Below are positions 20,041-31,340 of a DNA stretch of 64,000 nucleotides, piece by piece; within the stretch, counting starts at the first letter, position 1; every line of letters starts with the position of its first letter. This DNA comes from Guyanagaster necrorhizus (lineage: Eukaryota; Basidiomycota; Agaricomycetes; Agaricales; Physalacriaceae), in contig NW_025064939.1 in assembly GCF_019112545.1 (NCBI RefSeq), positions 9,011 to 73,010 of the forward strand, in the 5' to 3' direction. The notes below the pieces were generated by a model, which saw only the letters and a list, made by a program, of their open reading frames with translations, did not search any database and was not told where the DNA came from. The translations under genes were made by a program, and so were the position numbers.

Positions 20041-21558
20041 ATCAAAAGAAAACTCTATCACTCTCACTCTCACAGGCATGTGCCTGACAATTTCCATAAT
20101 CAATTTTATTTCTTACAATATTATATGGGCTTTATGGAGAAGAGAGTGATGGACTAGAAAACTGGAAGAGTGGAGAACCCAGCAGCAAATAGCTGCAACT
20201 TACAATGCCATTTGACCAGCTCTCTACACACTCTCAAATCAAGAGGAGGTCTATATCTGACCACCCAATCCAATCTCCAGCACTGTTTCCTTTGGAGGAA
20301 TGGCCAGAAATATCAGCCCTTCAGTTGTCAAGTAGGACATCATCAATAAGCTCATCCACTGGTTTGATGCATATAGCATCTAGAGGATAGAGCCTATACA
20401 CAAGAGGCTATCAAAGATAAGAAAGAAGGACACCACCCTAAAGTGGCAGATTCCTACATATCACCATTCTGAATGCCACACCAGCCACCATTGACTATGA
20501 GAAGCCAACATAGCTGAAGTAGCTGAAACTCTTTCTATGAGTATTCTGAGTCATTACCACCATCTCCAAGTAGACCACCATCTGACACTCCATCTCTCTG
20601 GCAGTCTGAGAGTAAGAATCCATGGGGCAAGCTCAAACCCACAATTGTGAAGAAACCAGACCTCAACTGGTTCTTCAACCAGTGCAAAGCATACTTTGAG
20701 ATATATAGTATGTTTTTTGCTATGAGTGCCAGTGGATTCAGCCCATATTGGGTTATCTTCTGCTCATCAAGGTTTGAAGACAAGGCATGTGAGTGATGGG
20801 ACCACCAGGAATCTTATCTCCATGATCAACTGACTAGACATTAGCAGTACCTATCATACTCTGATTTTAAGCATGCAGTGACTAGCTGATTTAAAGAGGA
20901 TGCAGAAATGAAACTATAACAAATCAAGTGGAGAACACTGAGACAGACCAACTACAAGAATGCTAAAGTGTTCTTCCAAGAGTTTGAGAAACTGGCATAT
21001 CAGGCAGAGAAATTAGAAGATAGGTCTGCCATGCTGAAGCTGGTGGAGAATGCAATCTGCATCAATATTAAGAACATGATTGTATCAGAGGATAATGACA
21101 TTCCAACCATATATGATGAATAGAAGAACCAAGTCCTGCAGATGGACTATAACTACCATGTCAATGCTGCAGAAGAAAATAGCCATACTGCAGAGATAGG
21201 AGATACTAAGACAAGTGCAGCTGGATCATCTTAGAAGAGATCTGCACCAACAAGAGATGACAAAAAGACTTCAACTGGTGTAACATATGGAGGCACAGGG
21301 CAGCCAATGAATATAAATGCTCTTTACAAAGAGGAAAGGTGTTTCAATTGTAGAGAGAAGAGACATATGCTTTATGCATGTTTGAAACTCTGCCACTCAC
21401 ATACTCTGCCTACCACCCAAGATGCTTCAAAAGCAAGTGACACAGTAGCATCTCAAAGAATTCAGGAGATGAAGTTTTCTGATAAAGATTGGTTGATACT
21501 TGGTAAGATATACCAAGAAGAGCAAGCTGCCAAAAGGGCACAGGATGAATTGAACTAA
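20041..21558 (+). pseudogene. gag: Element D gag
   Basis: Broken frames encode a hydrophobic N-terminal piece (about 20100), a capsid region (20640-21130, reading on the plus strand FFNQCKAYFEIY and later FEKLAYQAEKLED) and a zinc knuckle CFNCREKRHMLYAC (21340-21385). The last readable Gag residues end at 21558. It belongs to a Gag type different from element A but shared with E4, E5 and E6. Confidence 0.65.
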
Positions 21559-21595
21559 GCAAAGATGGTTAAACTCTAAGAGGGTTTTGGAAAGT

Positions 21596-21920
21596 GCTTA
21601 ATAGACAGTATTTGGGTTTCAGAATATTCTAAGTTGATTTGAAGTATAATTGTGTATTGATTCTAAGTTCTAATTGTACTTAGCATTATAATAAACTACT
21701 CTCATGAGTATTGCATCTTAGAAGATGAGATAAGACTGAATAATTGTCTTTATCAACTGTTCCTTTGATTTATTCAAGATTGCAGTGCTTCTATTGCACT
21801 TGAAACAACTGACCTTAACTGTATTTGGTGGTAGTGTATTGAGTGGTTAGGTGTTAATGTTGAGAGTTCACTCCTTATTCACTCTCATTAGTTGCTTAGC
21901 TGTTACTAAGCACATCAGTA
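21596..21920 (+). repeat. Fragment of LTR G between gag and RNase H
   Basis: It is colinear with about 51150-51480 (TTTCAGAATATTCTAAGTTGA start, end near CACATCAGTA). Only the 3' part of the LTR is present. Its position exactly where protease and RT should be suggests that recombination involving this LTR deleted them. Confidence 0.6.
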
Positions 21921-23935
21921 GTCAATAGAAACTCATAGCATATTTGTCCAAGATGCTGTCTACAACAGAATGCAACTATAAAATCTATGACAAAGAGTTA
22001 CTGGCTATTATGACCACCTTAGATGAATGGTGCCATTATCTCATGAGTGCCAAGTATGATTTTGAAATCTGGACAGACCATCAGAATCTCCAGTATTTCA
22101 AAGAACCACAGAAGCTGAACCACAGACAAGCACTCTGGATGACAGAGCTGGCCTGATATCATTTCACACTCTATCACAAACCTGGCACTGCTAATAAGAA
22201 GGATGAGCTACTCAGTTGATGAGCTGACCATGATCAGAGAGGGAATGACAATGAAGAAATTGTCATCCTCAAGCTGGAGCTATTTTATACAAATGCAATG
22301 ATTTTTTCTACAGCTCCAGAAATCCTGAAGAAGGTTCACCAAGAAAAGAAGTCACTGGAGAAGGTGATACAGCTAGCACTTGACAAAAGGAGAATAGATG
22401 CACTCTTGAAGAGAGGGTGTGCTATTTTCATGACCAACTATACATTTCCACCAACAAAAAGCTATATGGGGAAATCATCATGACATGCCATGATCATGCA
22501 ACAGCAGGTCATCTAGGAATCACCAAGATACAAGAGTTGGTCACACATAATTATTGGTGGTCTGGTCTCAAGCAGTCAGTGGAAGCATATATTAAAAGAT
22601 GTGAGATGTGTCAGAGAGTGAAACTAAGAACTCAGCAGCCAGTAGTGCTACTACATCCCAATGAAGTCTCTTCTGACAAGTGGAAGATAATCTTAGTTGA
22701 CATGATAGGGCCTCTTCCTGAGTCTAAGGAGTATGATGCTGTCTTAACAGTAGTAGACTGATTTTTCAAAGAACTAATTCTGATTGCAACAAACATGACT
22801 TTGAATGCTGAGGGCTGAGCTTGTTTATTCCAAGATCATGTGTATGTCTATCATAAACTCCCAGATAAAATAATCTCAGATCATGGTCTATATTTCATAT
22901 CACAGTTTATCAAAATACTTTATAAGTTGCTCAGAATCACTAGGAATCTCTCCATGGCATATCACTCTCAAACTGATAGACAGATAGAGCAGGTCAATCA
23001 AGAAATTAAAAAGTATGTCAGGATTTTCATAAACCACTGGCAAGATGACTGAGTGGAATGGCTCCTGATAGCAGGATTTGCTTACAATAACCATGAAAAT
23101 TCATTGACAGACTACAGCCTATTCTATATAAACACTAGAACTCACCCAAACACTGGAATGGACCTCTCACAAAGAGACAGCCAAATACTCTGGACAAAGG
23201 ATTCTGCAGCAGAAATGAAGAAAATTCATGATAAGGCTGAATGGGCATTGCACAAGACAGCAGAGTCTAAAAAGATAGTATGACAAGAGAAGAGCACTAA
23301 TGAGAGACTACTAGCTAAGCAACAGAGTTATGCTTGACATGAAGAATCTAAAGATAGACAGAAAGATGAAGAAGTTGGATGACAAGTTTGGAGATCCCTT
23401 CAAGATTGTGAAGAAAGTAGGCAATGGGGCATATGAATTAGCTATCTCAAAGACATGAAAAATCCATCCTGTCTTCAATAAAAACCCTCCTTAAACCATT
23501 CTGAATGGCAGAGTTCCCAACCAGAGAGTGCTACCACCACTCAAACCAATAGTCATAGATGATGAAGATGAATGAAATTGATGCAATCCTTGACAAAAAA
23601 ATTTGTTATCAAAAACAGTGGTTTCTCATCCATTTCAAGGGATATGGTAATAAGAAAAACCACTGGTATGCTAAAAAGGACCTTCCACATATGAAAAGGC
23701 TTATTGTGAAGTACTGTGCAGCACAAAACCCACTTGCTGTAGTGAACAATGTCAGGCTTGGATGACTGATGTTTGACAAGTCAGACTACATCAGAACTCA
23801 AAAGCCCCTCTTTGAACTGAAACAACATCTATTCAAAGCCAAAAAGCTTTACATGTGAAAAGACACCAACAAAATTAAGACAGAGACACTCATAGTCCAA
23901 CCATTTCTCTTAGACAAGACATTGACATCTCAGTA
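21921..23935 (+). pseudogene. pol: Element D pol remnant: RNase H, integrase, chromodomain
   Basis: RNase H reads YKIYDKELLAIM and TDHQNLQYFKEP (21944-22156). The integrase zinc finger is at 22480-22620 (HDHATAGHLG ... CEMCQ). The core has VDMIGPLPESKEYDAV and ISDHGLYF, where the usual DRG is DHG, and the Glu of QIEQVNQEIKKY is present. A chromodomain-like tail (FLIHFKGYG, 23559-23765) follows. Stops are TGA at Arg and at Trp positions (e.g. the DDWMEWL and TWKIH equivalents near 23050 and 23457). It is inactive. Confidence 0.75.
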
Positions 23936-24019
23936 GAGATCAATAGGAAGATGAAGCTGTCACCTTTTTTTCAGAGCTCTTCTGAGCTATTGAGGATAAT
24001 TGTCTTAAAGAGGAGATAA

Positions 24020-24352
24020 TGTTATGATTTTAGCCTCTAAATCATGCTCAGCTGTCTTGGCTTGGTTTGATATTGCTAAGACTTTTTTATACAGTATTTA
24101 AGTCAGTAGTATACAGTGATATGCTCCAGTTTCAAGCTAAAGTCAATATACTAATCAAATTCCTAAACTCTTAGTATGACTACCACTTCAGTACTAACAC
24201 TGGCAGTTATAGTCTATCAACCTCTATACCTCCCTCCCCTTATCATCATCCTAAACATTATTACCCTCATCCTTCTGCTTTACCTTCAGTTAGTGTTGGA
24301 CTCTGGCTGTTGCAGTGCATTTTATTTGTGATTATTTGGTTGTTGCCTGACA
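24020..24352 (+). repeat. 3' LTR of element D
   Basis: It starts TGTTATGATTTTAGCC after a purine run and ends GTTGCCTGACA, 333 bp. It contains ATACAGTATTTAAG and the motif region near 24131-24143. Confidence 0.8.
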
Positions 24353-25130
24353 TCTGACTACTAAATCCAACCTCTAATACTGTTTCCATTAAAGAAATGG
24401 CCTTTTTCTCTCACCCTAAGATCCAAGAGCAGAATATCATCAATAAGCTCATCCACTGCCTCAATGCATACAGCTGCAAGAGAACTAAGTCTCACTTTTT
24501 CAGGACAATGATTAACAACCTCTATGTTCTGAAAAGAGGGTATAAGCAGGTTGGTGAGTGGCAATGAGAAGTGGCTCTTAAACTTGAGAGTGCACTATCA
24601 ATGATGCATAGTAGTCAGATAGTAGATGCACAGTAGATGGCCTCTGAGAAGAGAGAGCAGTATATTAGCATGCAGCAATAAAATCAAATATTTATTATAG
24701 ATGAGATATAGATACACATGCACTTAGAGGAGACCATCAAGGCAAAAAAGAGAAAGATGCACACTGAGATGCTAGGCCTCTATGAATCACCAGTTGATAG
24801 TGATATCTATTATACTCAGACTTTAAGATCACAGTAACTGGCTGATTTAAGAAGAACACAGAGATGAAGCTCTACTAGATCAAGTGGAGGGTGCTCAGGC
24901 AGTCTAACTGTTAGGATGCCAAGGTATTCTTCTGAAAGTTCATGAAATTGGCCTATCAGACCAAAAAGCTAAAGGACCAGTCAGCAATGCTGGAACAGAT
25001 GGAGGTCATGGTTCACCTCAACATTAAGAATACTATCATATCAGGTTACAACAACATCCTGACCAAATACAATGAGAAGAAATGATAAGTCTGAAATATG
25101 AAATAGACTATAAACTAAAAGCCAAAAAAC
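24353..25130 (+). pseudogene. Second D-type gag fragment
   Basis: It aligns with 20240-21130 of element D: the shared text around ATCATCAATAAGCTCATCCACTG at about 24434-24458, followed by capsid-like sequence. It abuts the D 3' LTR with no spacer, so either D inserted into a sister copy or the two recombined. It is heavily mutated with many stops. Confidence 0.5.
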
Positions 25131-26190
25131 AGAGTCTGAGAGAGTCCAATCAAATTTGGAGTTGAATGATAAAAGTTGGATTGGAATCAGAGATATGTGG
25201 CATGCTCATTACATCCTTCTAGCTTATTGAAGTTAGTCTCTGGATCAAAGGCTTTGTGTCTAATGTCAACTTAAGTAGCTTTTACTGCTAAGTCATCTTG
25301 TATCAAATAGAATTGAAATCTTAATTGAACTTTTGGTTTCAGCATAATTTGGATTTCTGCTTAATAAAGGTTTCAGCATCAAAATACAAGTTCTTCAGTT
25401 TTGAGGACCACTAGTTAGCTATGAGTGCAGCTAGTCAAGCCTAAGTGCTTGAGAGACTTAGTATTGGATTTCAGAGTTTATTAGGTTTCAGAGTATTCTA
25501 AGTTAGACTGAGCATATTATGATTTTTTCTCTTTTTCTTATCTTATTGTATCTTATCTTATCTGGTATCTATCTTATCATAGGGCACTTAGGATTGTGAG
25601 ATGATTGCCATGTGACAGGTATGAATACAATAGATGAACTGTGATATGACACAATGAATGCCTCAACAACAGACAATACTCATTTGTTTCATATCCAACA
25701 ACCAGACACTATAGTGTTATAACATAGGAGGCTATAATAAAGTAGAAGTTATATTTATCTTTACAGGCATGTGTATAAGTAGGCTAGCTCTTGCTGTAAT
25801 ACTCTAGCTTTCAGCTAAAGTTTATTTTATACCACTCATCTCTCTTGAGCTTACTCTGTGAAGCCTTGATCACACTGATCCAAGTGCATATAGTGAACTC
25901 TGACATAACTATATTAACTCAATACAGCATCAGTTTATTATGTGTCAAGTGGGTCTGACAGAGCAAAGTAGCTTATAATTTCAAGTCCACATCATATTCA
26001 TATATTGTGTCTTAGCTACACTGCTCTTGTGAGTATTGCATCTTAGAAAGCAAACTAGCATTGAATAAACTGTCTTTGTATAATCTTTCTTGATTTATTC
26101 AAGTCTGCAGAGTGCTTCTGTCATACTCAAAACATCTAAACTCAACCATATTGGTGATAGTGCAAAGAGCTATTACCAAGCACATCACCA
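25131..26190 (+). repeat. LTR G copy interrupted by a solo LTR
   Basis: The outer parts follow the LTR G at 50087-51484 (shared runs near 25385-25510 and 26030-26185). Boundaries are estimates. The family is not assigned; no coding region clearly belongs to it here. Confidence 0.5.
25515..25960 (+). mobile_element. Solo LTR (type C) with perfect TSD GAGCA
   Basis: It begins TATTATGATTTT (ancestral TGTTATGA) and ends GGGTCTGACA. GAGCA flanks it at 25510-25514 and 25961-25965. It carries the AGCTTTCAGCTAAAGTTTA motif. Confidence 0.88.
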
Positions 26191-27099
26191 CTATTATCAA
26201 TTTCTAGATCAAGAGGTAGCATCACGAATCTGCATACTTTACTTTCTATGGATACTGTAATAATGATGTTACTGAATTTCAGAGTATTTATCTCTCACAT
26301 TCATGCAAAAAAAGTTTTATCTGTCTTTTTCAGATTATGCTCTTGAATTTGCATCTATTTATATGCATGAACCCATCAGATCTTCTCTGAAAACTCACTG
26401 CACTCTTCTTCAGTTCTATTAGCTTGTTTTTATACTTGAACATGGCTCTACTATTTCATCAATTTCTTTCCCTCCTTCTCCACTAACTGCACAGTAAGAA
26501 TTGACCATTCAATTGAGGATTCCAACTGATATAGGCCTATACTTATACAAACTTGATTGTATGATTATATTCTCCTAGTCATTTGCTCTGAGACAATGTC
26601 TTTTTTTATAACAAAGTTTCATGCAACCATAAATAGATGTGATTGATGGATAAGTGCATCTATTTATCTATGAGAGATCTAGAAGATGCATGTTTGATTA
26701 GCTGCTACATGCCCTGTCCCTTCTAGTCTTGAAATCTTTGAACTTTGAGCTCTAAATTAATTTTCTCCCTGCCCCTCCTAGATTCCAATTCAGCTTCTAT
26801 ATAGAAGATACCATGCAGCTCTGATCTTATTGTACCTGGCAACCTATTGCTCTTTCTTTCAGGAATTTTGATCTCTCTATGAAAGACTCCACTCCATCTC
26901 TCTCTGATCTCACATGCAGTAAAAGAATACTAGGACTGTCCAGCCACACCTGTGAGTTCAGAAGTTGTGACAGAATTTCTTAAAACCTGAAATCATGATA
27001 CTTGAAGATTATCTTTAGCTAGGCTTGAATTCATGTTATGCTCTCTTTTGATAGCCAATTGACCAACCTACATATAGCACATGTATCACTTTCATCTCT
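26191..27099. other. CpG-poor stretch without a recognisable gene
   Basis: This is pyrimidine-rich, CpG-poor sequence with no open frame of useful length and no match I can see to the LTRs here. It may be a decayed copy of island sequence or an unclassified repeat. Confidence 0.4.
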
Positions 27100-27770
27100 C
27101 TACTACTGCTGATCATATCTTTGTACCCCAGTATAGTATTCATTCACTACTACTGAGTCTCTTTCATTTAATCAGTTTGACTCCCATCTCTCCTGCTTGA
27201 ACTAACACAGCTGGAATTCTTATTTTGATCTCTGTGAACAAAATTTCAGCAGGACTACATCTGATTAATTATTGCTCAAAGATCACATATCATCAATGTT
27301 CTAACCTTCATATTGTCCCAGAGTCTGCTATTCACTCTACATTTCAGCCTCTTCATTTGTTTTTCCTATCATCAGCAGACACCTCTCCCAGTACAGCCTT
27401 AGATCTATGGTATTATTCTAATCAGTGTGTGGGAGAATCCTCTTTGCACATCTACAGTGTTGTTTCTCCCCAATAGCAAAAAAAGCCGATGTGGGGAGGG
27501 GAAAGGAATAAAATTGAAATCAAGCTTGATGCAAAATGGTAAAAATTGACATCACATCAAGATTCTCTGGCTGGAAGTTGAACCCAGCTTTCGCACGTCT
27601 ATTCATGCATGTCGAATGACAGACGCGTGTATTAACCGGTATACTACCAGAGATTACAATTTCTTTTAACAAACCCCTCCCCTGTCACCTATTCTGACCA
27701 CGGCGCTGTGAATCTTCAGCGTAGTTGTTATTTCTCGTCGTGCCTTTCTACTCGTCCCGCTTATATCAAT
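27100..27770. repeat. Left inverted-repeat arm of the HMG island
   Basis: The reverse complement follows 38510-39245 colinearly, through the shared text near CATTCACTACTACTG (27152-27168), CAAGCTTGATG (27518-27530), the tRNA-like module, and TTTCTACTCGTCC (27743-27757). The inner half keeps CpGs that are TG or CA in the right arm. Confidence 0.75.
27564..27653 (-). tRNA. tRNA-like gene or module, best-preserved copy
   Basis: It folds as a near-complete cloverleaf: acceptor TCTCTGG/CCAGAGA (7 pairs), D arm GTAT-ACCGGTTA-ATAC with the GG of the D loop, anticodon stem CGCGT/ACGTG with one G-U pair if a 17-18 nt intron follows the anticodon, and T arm CTGGG-TTCAACT-TCCAG. The anticodon position reads GTC (Asp) with T33 and A37. 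The variable loop is 6 nt, one longer than usual, and the discriminator is A, whereas Asp tRNAs usually have G. A box and B box are both present. It could be an odd tRNA gene, a pseudogene or the head of a tRNA-derived SINE. Confidence 0.45.
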
Positions 27771-30227
27771 GACGACCAACATGGAAAGCTTGAAGTAGTA
27801 CGGTGCTCGGTCTCAGGCGTGTGTACATAACCAGAAGGCGACTGCGACTCCCCTTCTACTCTACTTCCCCGGGCCGGTAGGTGGAATCAAGTTACTACGC
27901 ATTGGCATTAGGCTTGCTCGTCACTCCGAAGCTGTTTAAATCTTGCGTGAGAGCAGGCATTAATATAGACGGACGCGGCCCTGCATATATGTCCGGGGCC
28001 CAAAACTTTGGAGCTGAGAAAACCCTACTTCGTGATATGAGACTGGACCACAGGTCGTCTGGTTGATATATCCCAAATCCGCGTACTTTCCTTTCTGTTC
28101 TCGCAAGTGGGTGACTCATTCCCTTATTCGTCCAGACCATGAATACCATCACCTTTTTCTTATTCACACAGATTACTCACTCGAATTTACATTTGTTCGC
28201 ACGGATTCTTCTGTTGTATTTATCTGGCCACGCGGCATTGGTCACCCTTACTGATTCCTCCTCCACTCGACCATCCAATCGGGGATTCTCGTGACCTAGA
28301 TCCACAGGAACTTGGCTGCAGGCCCTCAATCGAGATGATGTTTCCCTTCGCTCCGCACATCCAGTTTCCGACGAGCTTGTCCCTCCACTCAAGGCTTCTT
28401 CATCCTTGGCAACGGTTCCTCGCCCTGTGTTCTTAGGTTCAATACCGTCGAGTCTCAGAATGGGGATGTACGAGCTATAAGAATGAAGCTCGATGCTGGG
28501 CTGGGAATCAACACATGCTCTCGGTCCCAACACGATGTTTTCTCCACATTCGAACTTTCATATCCCTTCTTTCTTTGATCTCTCTCGTGGACTTCAATGT
28601 CTTCCACTCAGGCGTTTCTCGTAGATTCACCCCACGGCGTCATCCCCTAGCTTATCGGACCTCTGAGGAGGGTATCCTGTCTTGTCAGCGGGAATGAATG
28701 TACTCGCCATGACCATTCTTCCCAAAACGATCGAGCGATGAGCTAGTTCTAGTTGGTCCATGCTCTCGTTCTCACGTGCACACACTTCGATGCTTGTTTT
28801 TTTATTATTAATACTCAGTCTTTAGCGGCGTGCTCTTCTTTTCTGTACTCTCAACCAACTTCCGATTCCCAGCATGCAAAAGTTATCGGACCTGGCAACC
28901 CGTTCTCTGTAGTCCGACGTCGATTTCAAGTTTCCTCGGCGAGGAGACTCGGTTCTTATACTTTTTTTTGATTCAAGAATTTTGATCCCTCCGCTCCAAC
29001 CTTGAAATCAATCAACGCAGGCTGCCAATCACTACGCTCGAATAACATGTTATATCCTATGTGTACGTCTTTTGATAACCCACATGCTTCACCATCACTC
29101 GGAACTCCAACAGCACATGAGTTACGTTAGTTAATACCGTCGTTCGGGGGCCTCCCTTGTTCAGGATTCGGGTGGTATCCACGAATCTCCGCCACCGCCA
29201 CTTGAAGTCTCATGGGTTCACCGAGGTATCGCCTCTTAATTATCGGTGCGCTGCGAGGAAATTGCTTCCCCGTGTAATTACGTGGGAATCTTCGGAATAT
29301 TAGGGAACCTCGTGTTTTTCAATAATTGGGAGGTTTTTTCTCTCGTCCGTGGGCCCATGTTCGAAAAAGAGAAGATCAAGAAAAAAGACTTGGACGCTGC
29401 CATGTCGTTACTTTTACTCAAGACTTCTCCTCCGACGCTTACGGTCCCGCCATAGATGCTTCTTCCTGTGCGGCCCTGCCACCTTCCCGTGTCTCTCATT
29501 TGACCGTCCCGATGTCGTATTTCGTCTTCGCACAACCCTCTGCCCCGTTCTTCTACGTTATTGTTCCAGCCCTGAGTCCTGTCTATTCCCTCGCTGGGTC
29601 CGTCCGCCCGACATGCCCTCGGGTTATGTCGTCACTATTAAATCGATCTCACCCTCCGCCCCGTCTTCTATGCTATTGTTCCAGCCCGGTGTCTTGTCTA
29701 TTCCCTCGCTGAGTCCGTCCGACATACCCTCGGGTTACGTCGTCAGTACCAAATCGATCGATCAAGTCATCTTTTTTGTGTGTGGCCATGACAGCCTGAG
29801 TGCATTCATTCGCCACCGCCAGTCACTATGCCACTGTCTGTCGTGAATTCTCTTCAAGTTACTGCCTGGGGAATCGTTATTATGCGTAGAATAGAGTTAA
29901 CGATACGCGATACGCGGAAACGCCAGTGACGTTTTCCTTCTCCTTTGTCTTCTTCCCCATACTATGACCGCAATATGAATTCTTTTTTCGATTTCATTTC
30001 ATTCTTTTTCCCGTCGGTTCGTATTCTAGTCCTAATACTACTTTACCAACTACATGAAAATCCGATAGATACAACACAGGATCCTTCCGTGTATGATACA
30101 TTGTGGGGATAACCACTGAAATAACCAAGAAAAATACGCAACACAGATAGCTGGATAAATGAGGGGGGGGTGGGGAGAGGGAAAGTTATATACAATGAAT
30201 GAATAATAAAGATAAAAAAAGAGAACT
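27771..30227. other. CpG-normal intergenic stretch, no confident gene
   Basis: Base composition changes to normal CpG content. Open frames here are short, mutually overlapping and lack recognisable domains. A frame at about 28295-28470 on the plus strand has protein-like composition (it contains the run LNRDDVSLRSAHPVSDEL) and could be a gene remnant or a single exon, but I cannot join it to others. Confidence 0.4.
29536..29763. repeat. Two-copy tandem repeat, about 115 bp per unit
   Basis: The units at 29536-29651 and 29652-29763 share TTGTTCCAGCC, TGTCTATTCCCTCGCTG, CCCTCGGGTTA and AAATCGATC in order, with scattered C/T differences. No function is apparent. Confidence 0.7.
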
Positions 30228-31340
30228 CTACGCCAGCGCGAATCCCTCCCATTGCGCCATACCCTGCTGTGGGAAACTGAAATCCATCAGATCGGTGAGA
30301 TACTCGTTGGGGAGGTTGTTTGAGAGATAGTAGTCGATGGTGTTGTCGACCGGCACGGGACTCGCTTGAGGGAAGAACGAAGCCGGGGAGGCGTACTCGA
30401 CGGGAGAAGTGCATGGAGTGGCGCCATAGTCGTAGCAACTGGAATAGGTGTCGGCAGGCGAGGGGTAGAGGAATGAGGAGAAGTCATCCGACGGGGTGGG
30501 AGAGAAACAGTCGTACGGGTTCGGTGACGCAGGATAGTACGGCGGGGTATTGTCGGTGCAGAGCGCGTTGAGGAACGCTGCGTCGAGATCGATGACTGGC
30601 GCCTCGGCCTCGGGCATGATAGGCGCAACGGGTTCAGGAATGACAAGGGGAGGCAGAGGCGGGGGCGTCGATCGCTCACGTTTCTAGGCAAACCATCAGG
30701 AAAAAAAAAATCGGCAAACACAACACAGAAAACATACCCCAGAAGAAATCTTTCTCCGCCTTTCCTCCTTGCCCGTCTGCTGCCTGAATGCGCTCTCCGT
30801 AATCGGCACCTCAAAGCGTGTGATGATCTCCGGGACGTGCGTCTTGTCAAACTCCTTGATCGCCTTGTCCAGCTGGGCGCCCTTCAATCCCTCTACGAGC
30901 AGCTCTGCAATCTTGGCACACCGCTTCGTATCCTTCGGCTCTACTTCCCGCACCTTCCTCCGTGCCTTTGCTTTCGTCTCTCCGCCCTCCTTTCCCGGCC
31001 GGAACGCATACCCAGGGAACCGCTGCCTGTGCTCATCGAGCGCCGCACGCGCCTTGTCATGCCACACCTGCCTCTCGCCTTCTGGGAGCCCCTGCCATGT
31101 CATGCCGATGATCTTGGATAGCGTCGAGTGGTTCGTCTCGACATCAGTGGAGACGTGCTGGGATTTGATGAACGAGGATCGGAAGAGAATAAAGGCATTG
31201 GGCGGGCGCGGGATGTACGATGGGGGTTTCTTTTTGCTGTGCCGGGGAGACTGGGCGGGAGTGTGTACGTGCGAAGACGGAGAGCAGGGAAGCGTCCAGA
31301 CAATCTGGGTGCCCATGTCGCCGGAGAGTGTTTTAGGCAT
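30228..31340 (-). CDS. HMG-box transcription factor (MATA_HMG type), two exons
   Basis: The predicted protein has 352 residues: exon 1 31340-30738, intron 30737-30684 (54 nt, GTATGT...CTAG, phase 0), exon 2 30683-30228. Residues about 41-116 form an HMG box of the MATA class: YIPRPPNAFILFRS, then LSKIIGMTW and WHDKARAALDEH, ending FPGYAFRP. This domain binds and bends DNA in the nucleus. A basic linker (KARRKVREVEPKDTKR) and a conserved-looking helical stretch (AIKEFDKTHVPEIITRFE) follow. The C-terminus is Pro/Ser/Tyr/Asp-rich and acidic, like an activation domain. The start at 31340 is the first Met that leaves a plausible N-terminus; the frame stays open upstream to 31628 but reads like leader sequence. 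Relatives in mushrooms regulate mating response or fruit-body development. Target genes are unknown. It is the only convincing gene of its island. Confidence 0.88.

Larger units (their letters stand above)
19673..24352 (+). mobile_element. Element D: chromovirus lacking protease and RT
   Basis: It has two type D LTRs (about 19673-19975 and 24020-24352). A primer site (19977-19989) is exactly complementary to the LTR motif. Then follow gag with a zinc knuckle, an LTR G fragment (21596-21920) in place of protease and RT, RNase H, integrase, a chromodomain and a polypurine run. The 5' end of the left LTR is uncertain because its first 25-30 bases do not match the right LTR, and no clear TSD is seen. 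Stops include TGA at Trp as well as Arg positions, so decay is older or broader than in element A. Confidence 0.75.

Noticed and set aside
28177..28533. A 118-residue minus-strand frame
   Set aside because: It overlaps an equally plausible plus-strand frame and matches no family. There is no splice or start support.
29349..29846. A 165-residue plus-strand frame
   Set aside because: It runs through the tandem repeat, is Pro/Ser/Leu-rich in two frames at once and has no domain. It is likely chance in C/T-rich DNA.
30228..31340. Calling the HMG gene a mating-type (MAT) gene
   Set aside because: The box is of the MATA class, but in basidiomycetes such genes usually act downstream of mating type. 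No receptor, pheromone or homeodomain gene is in the window.
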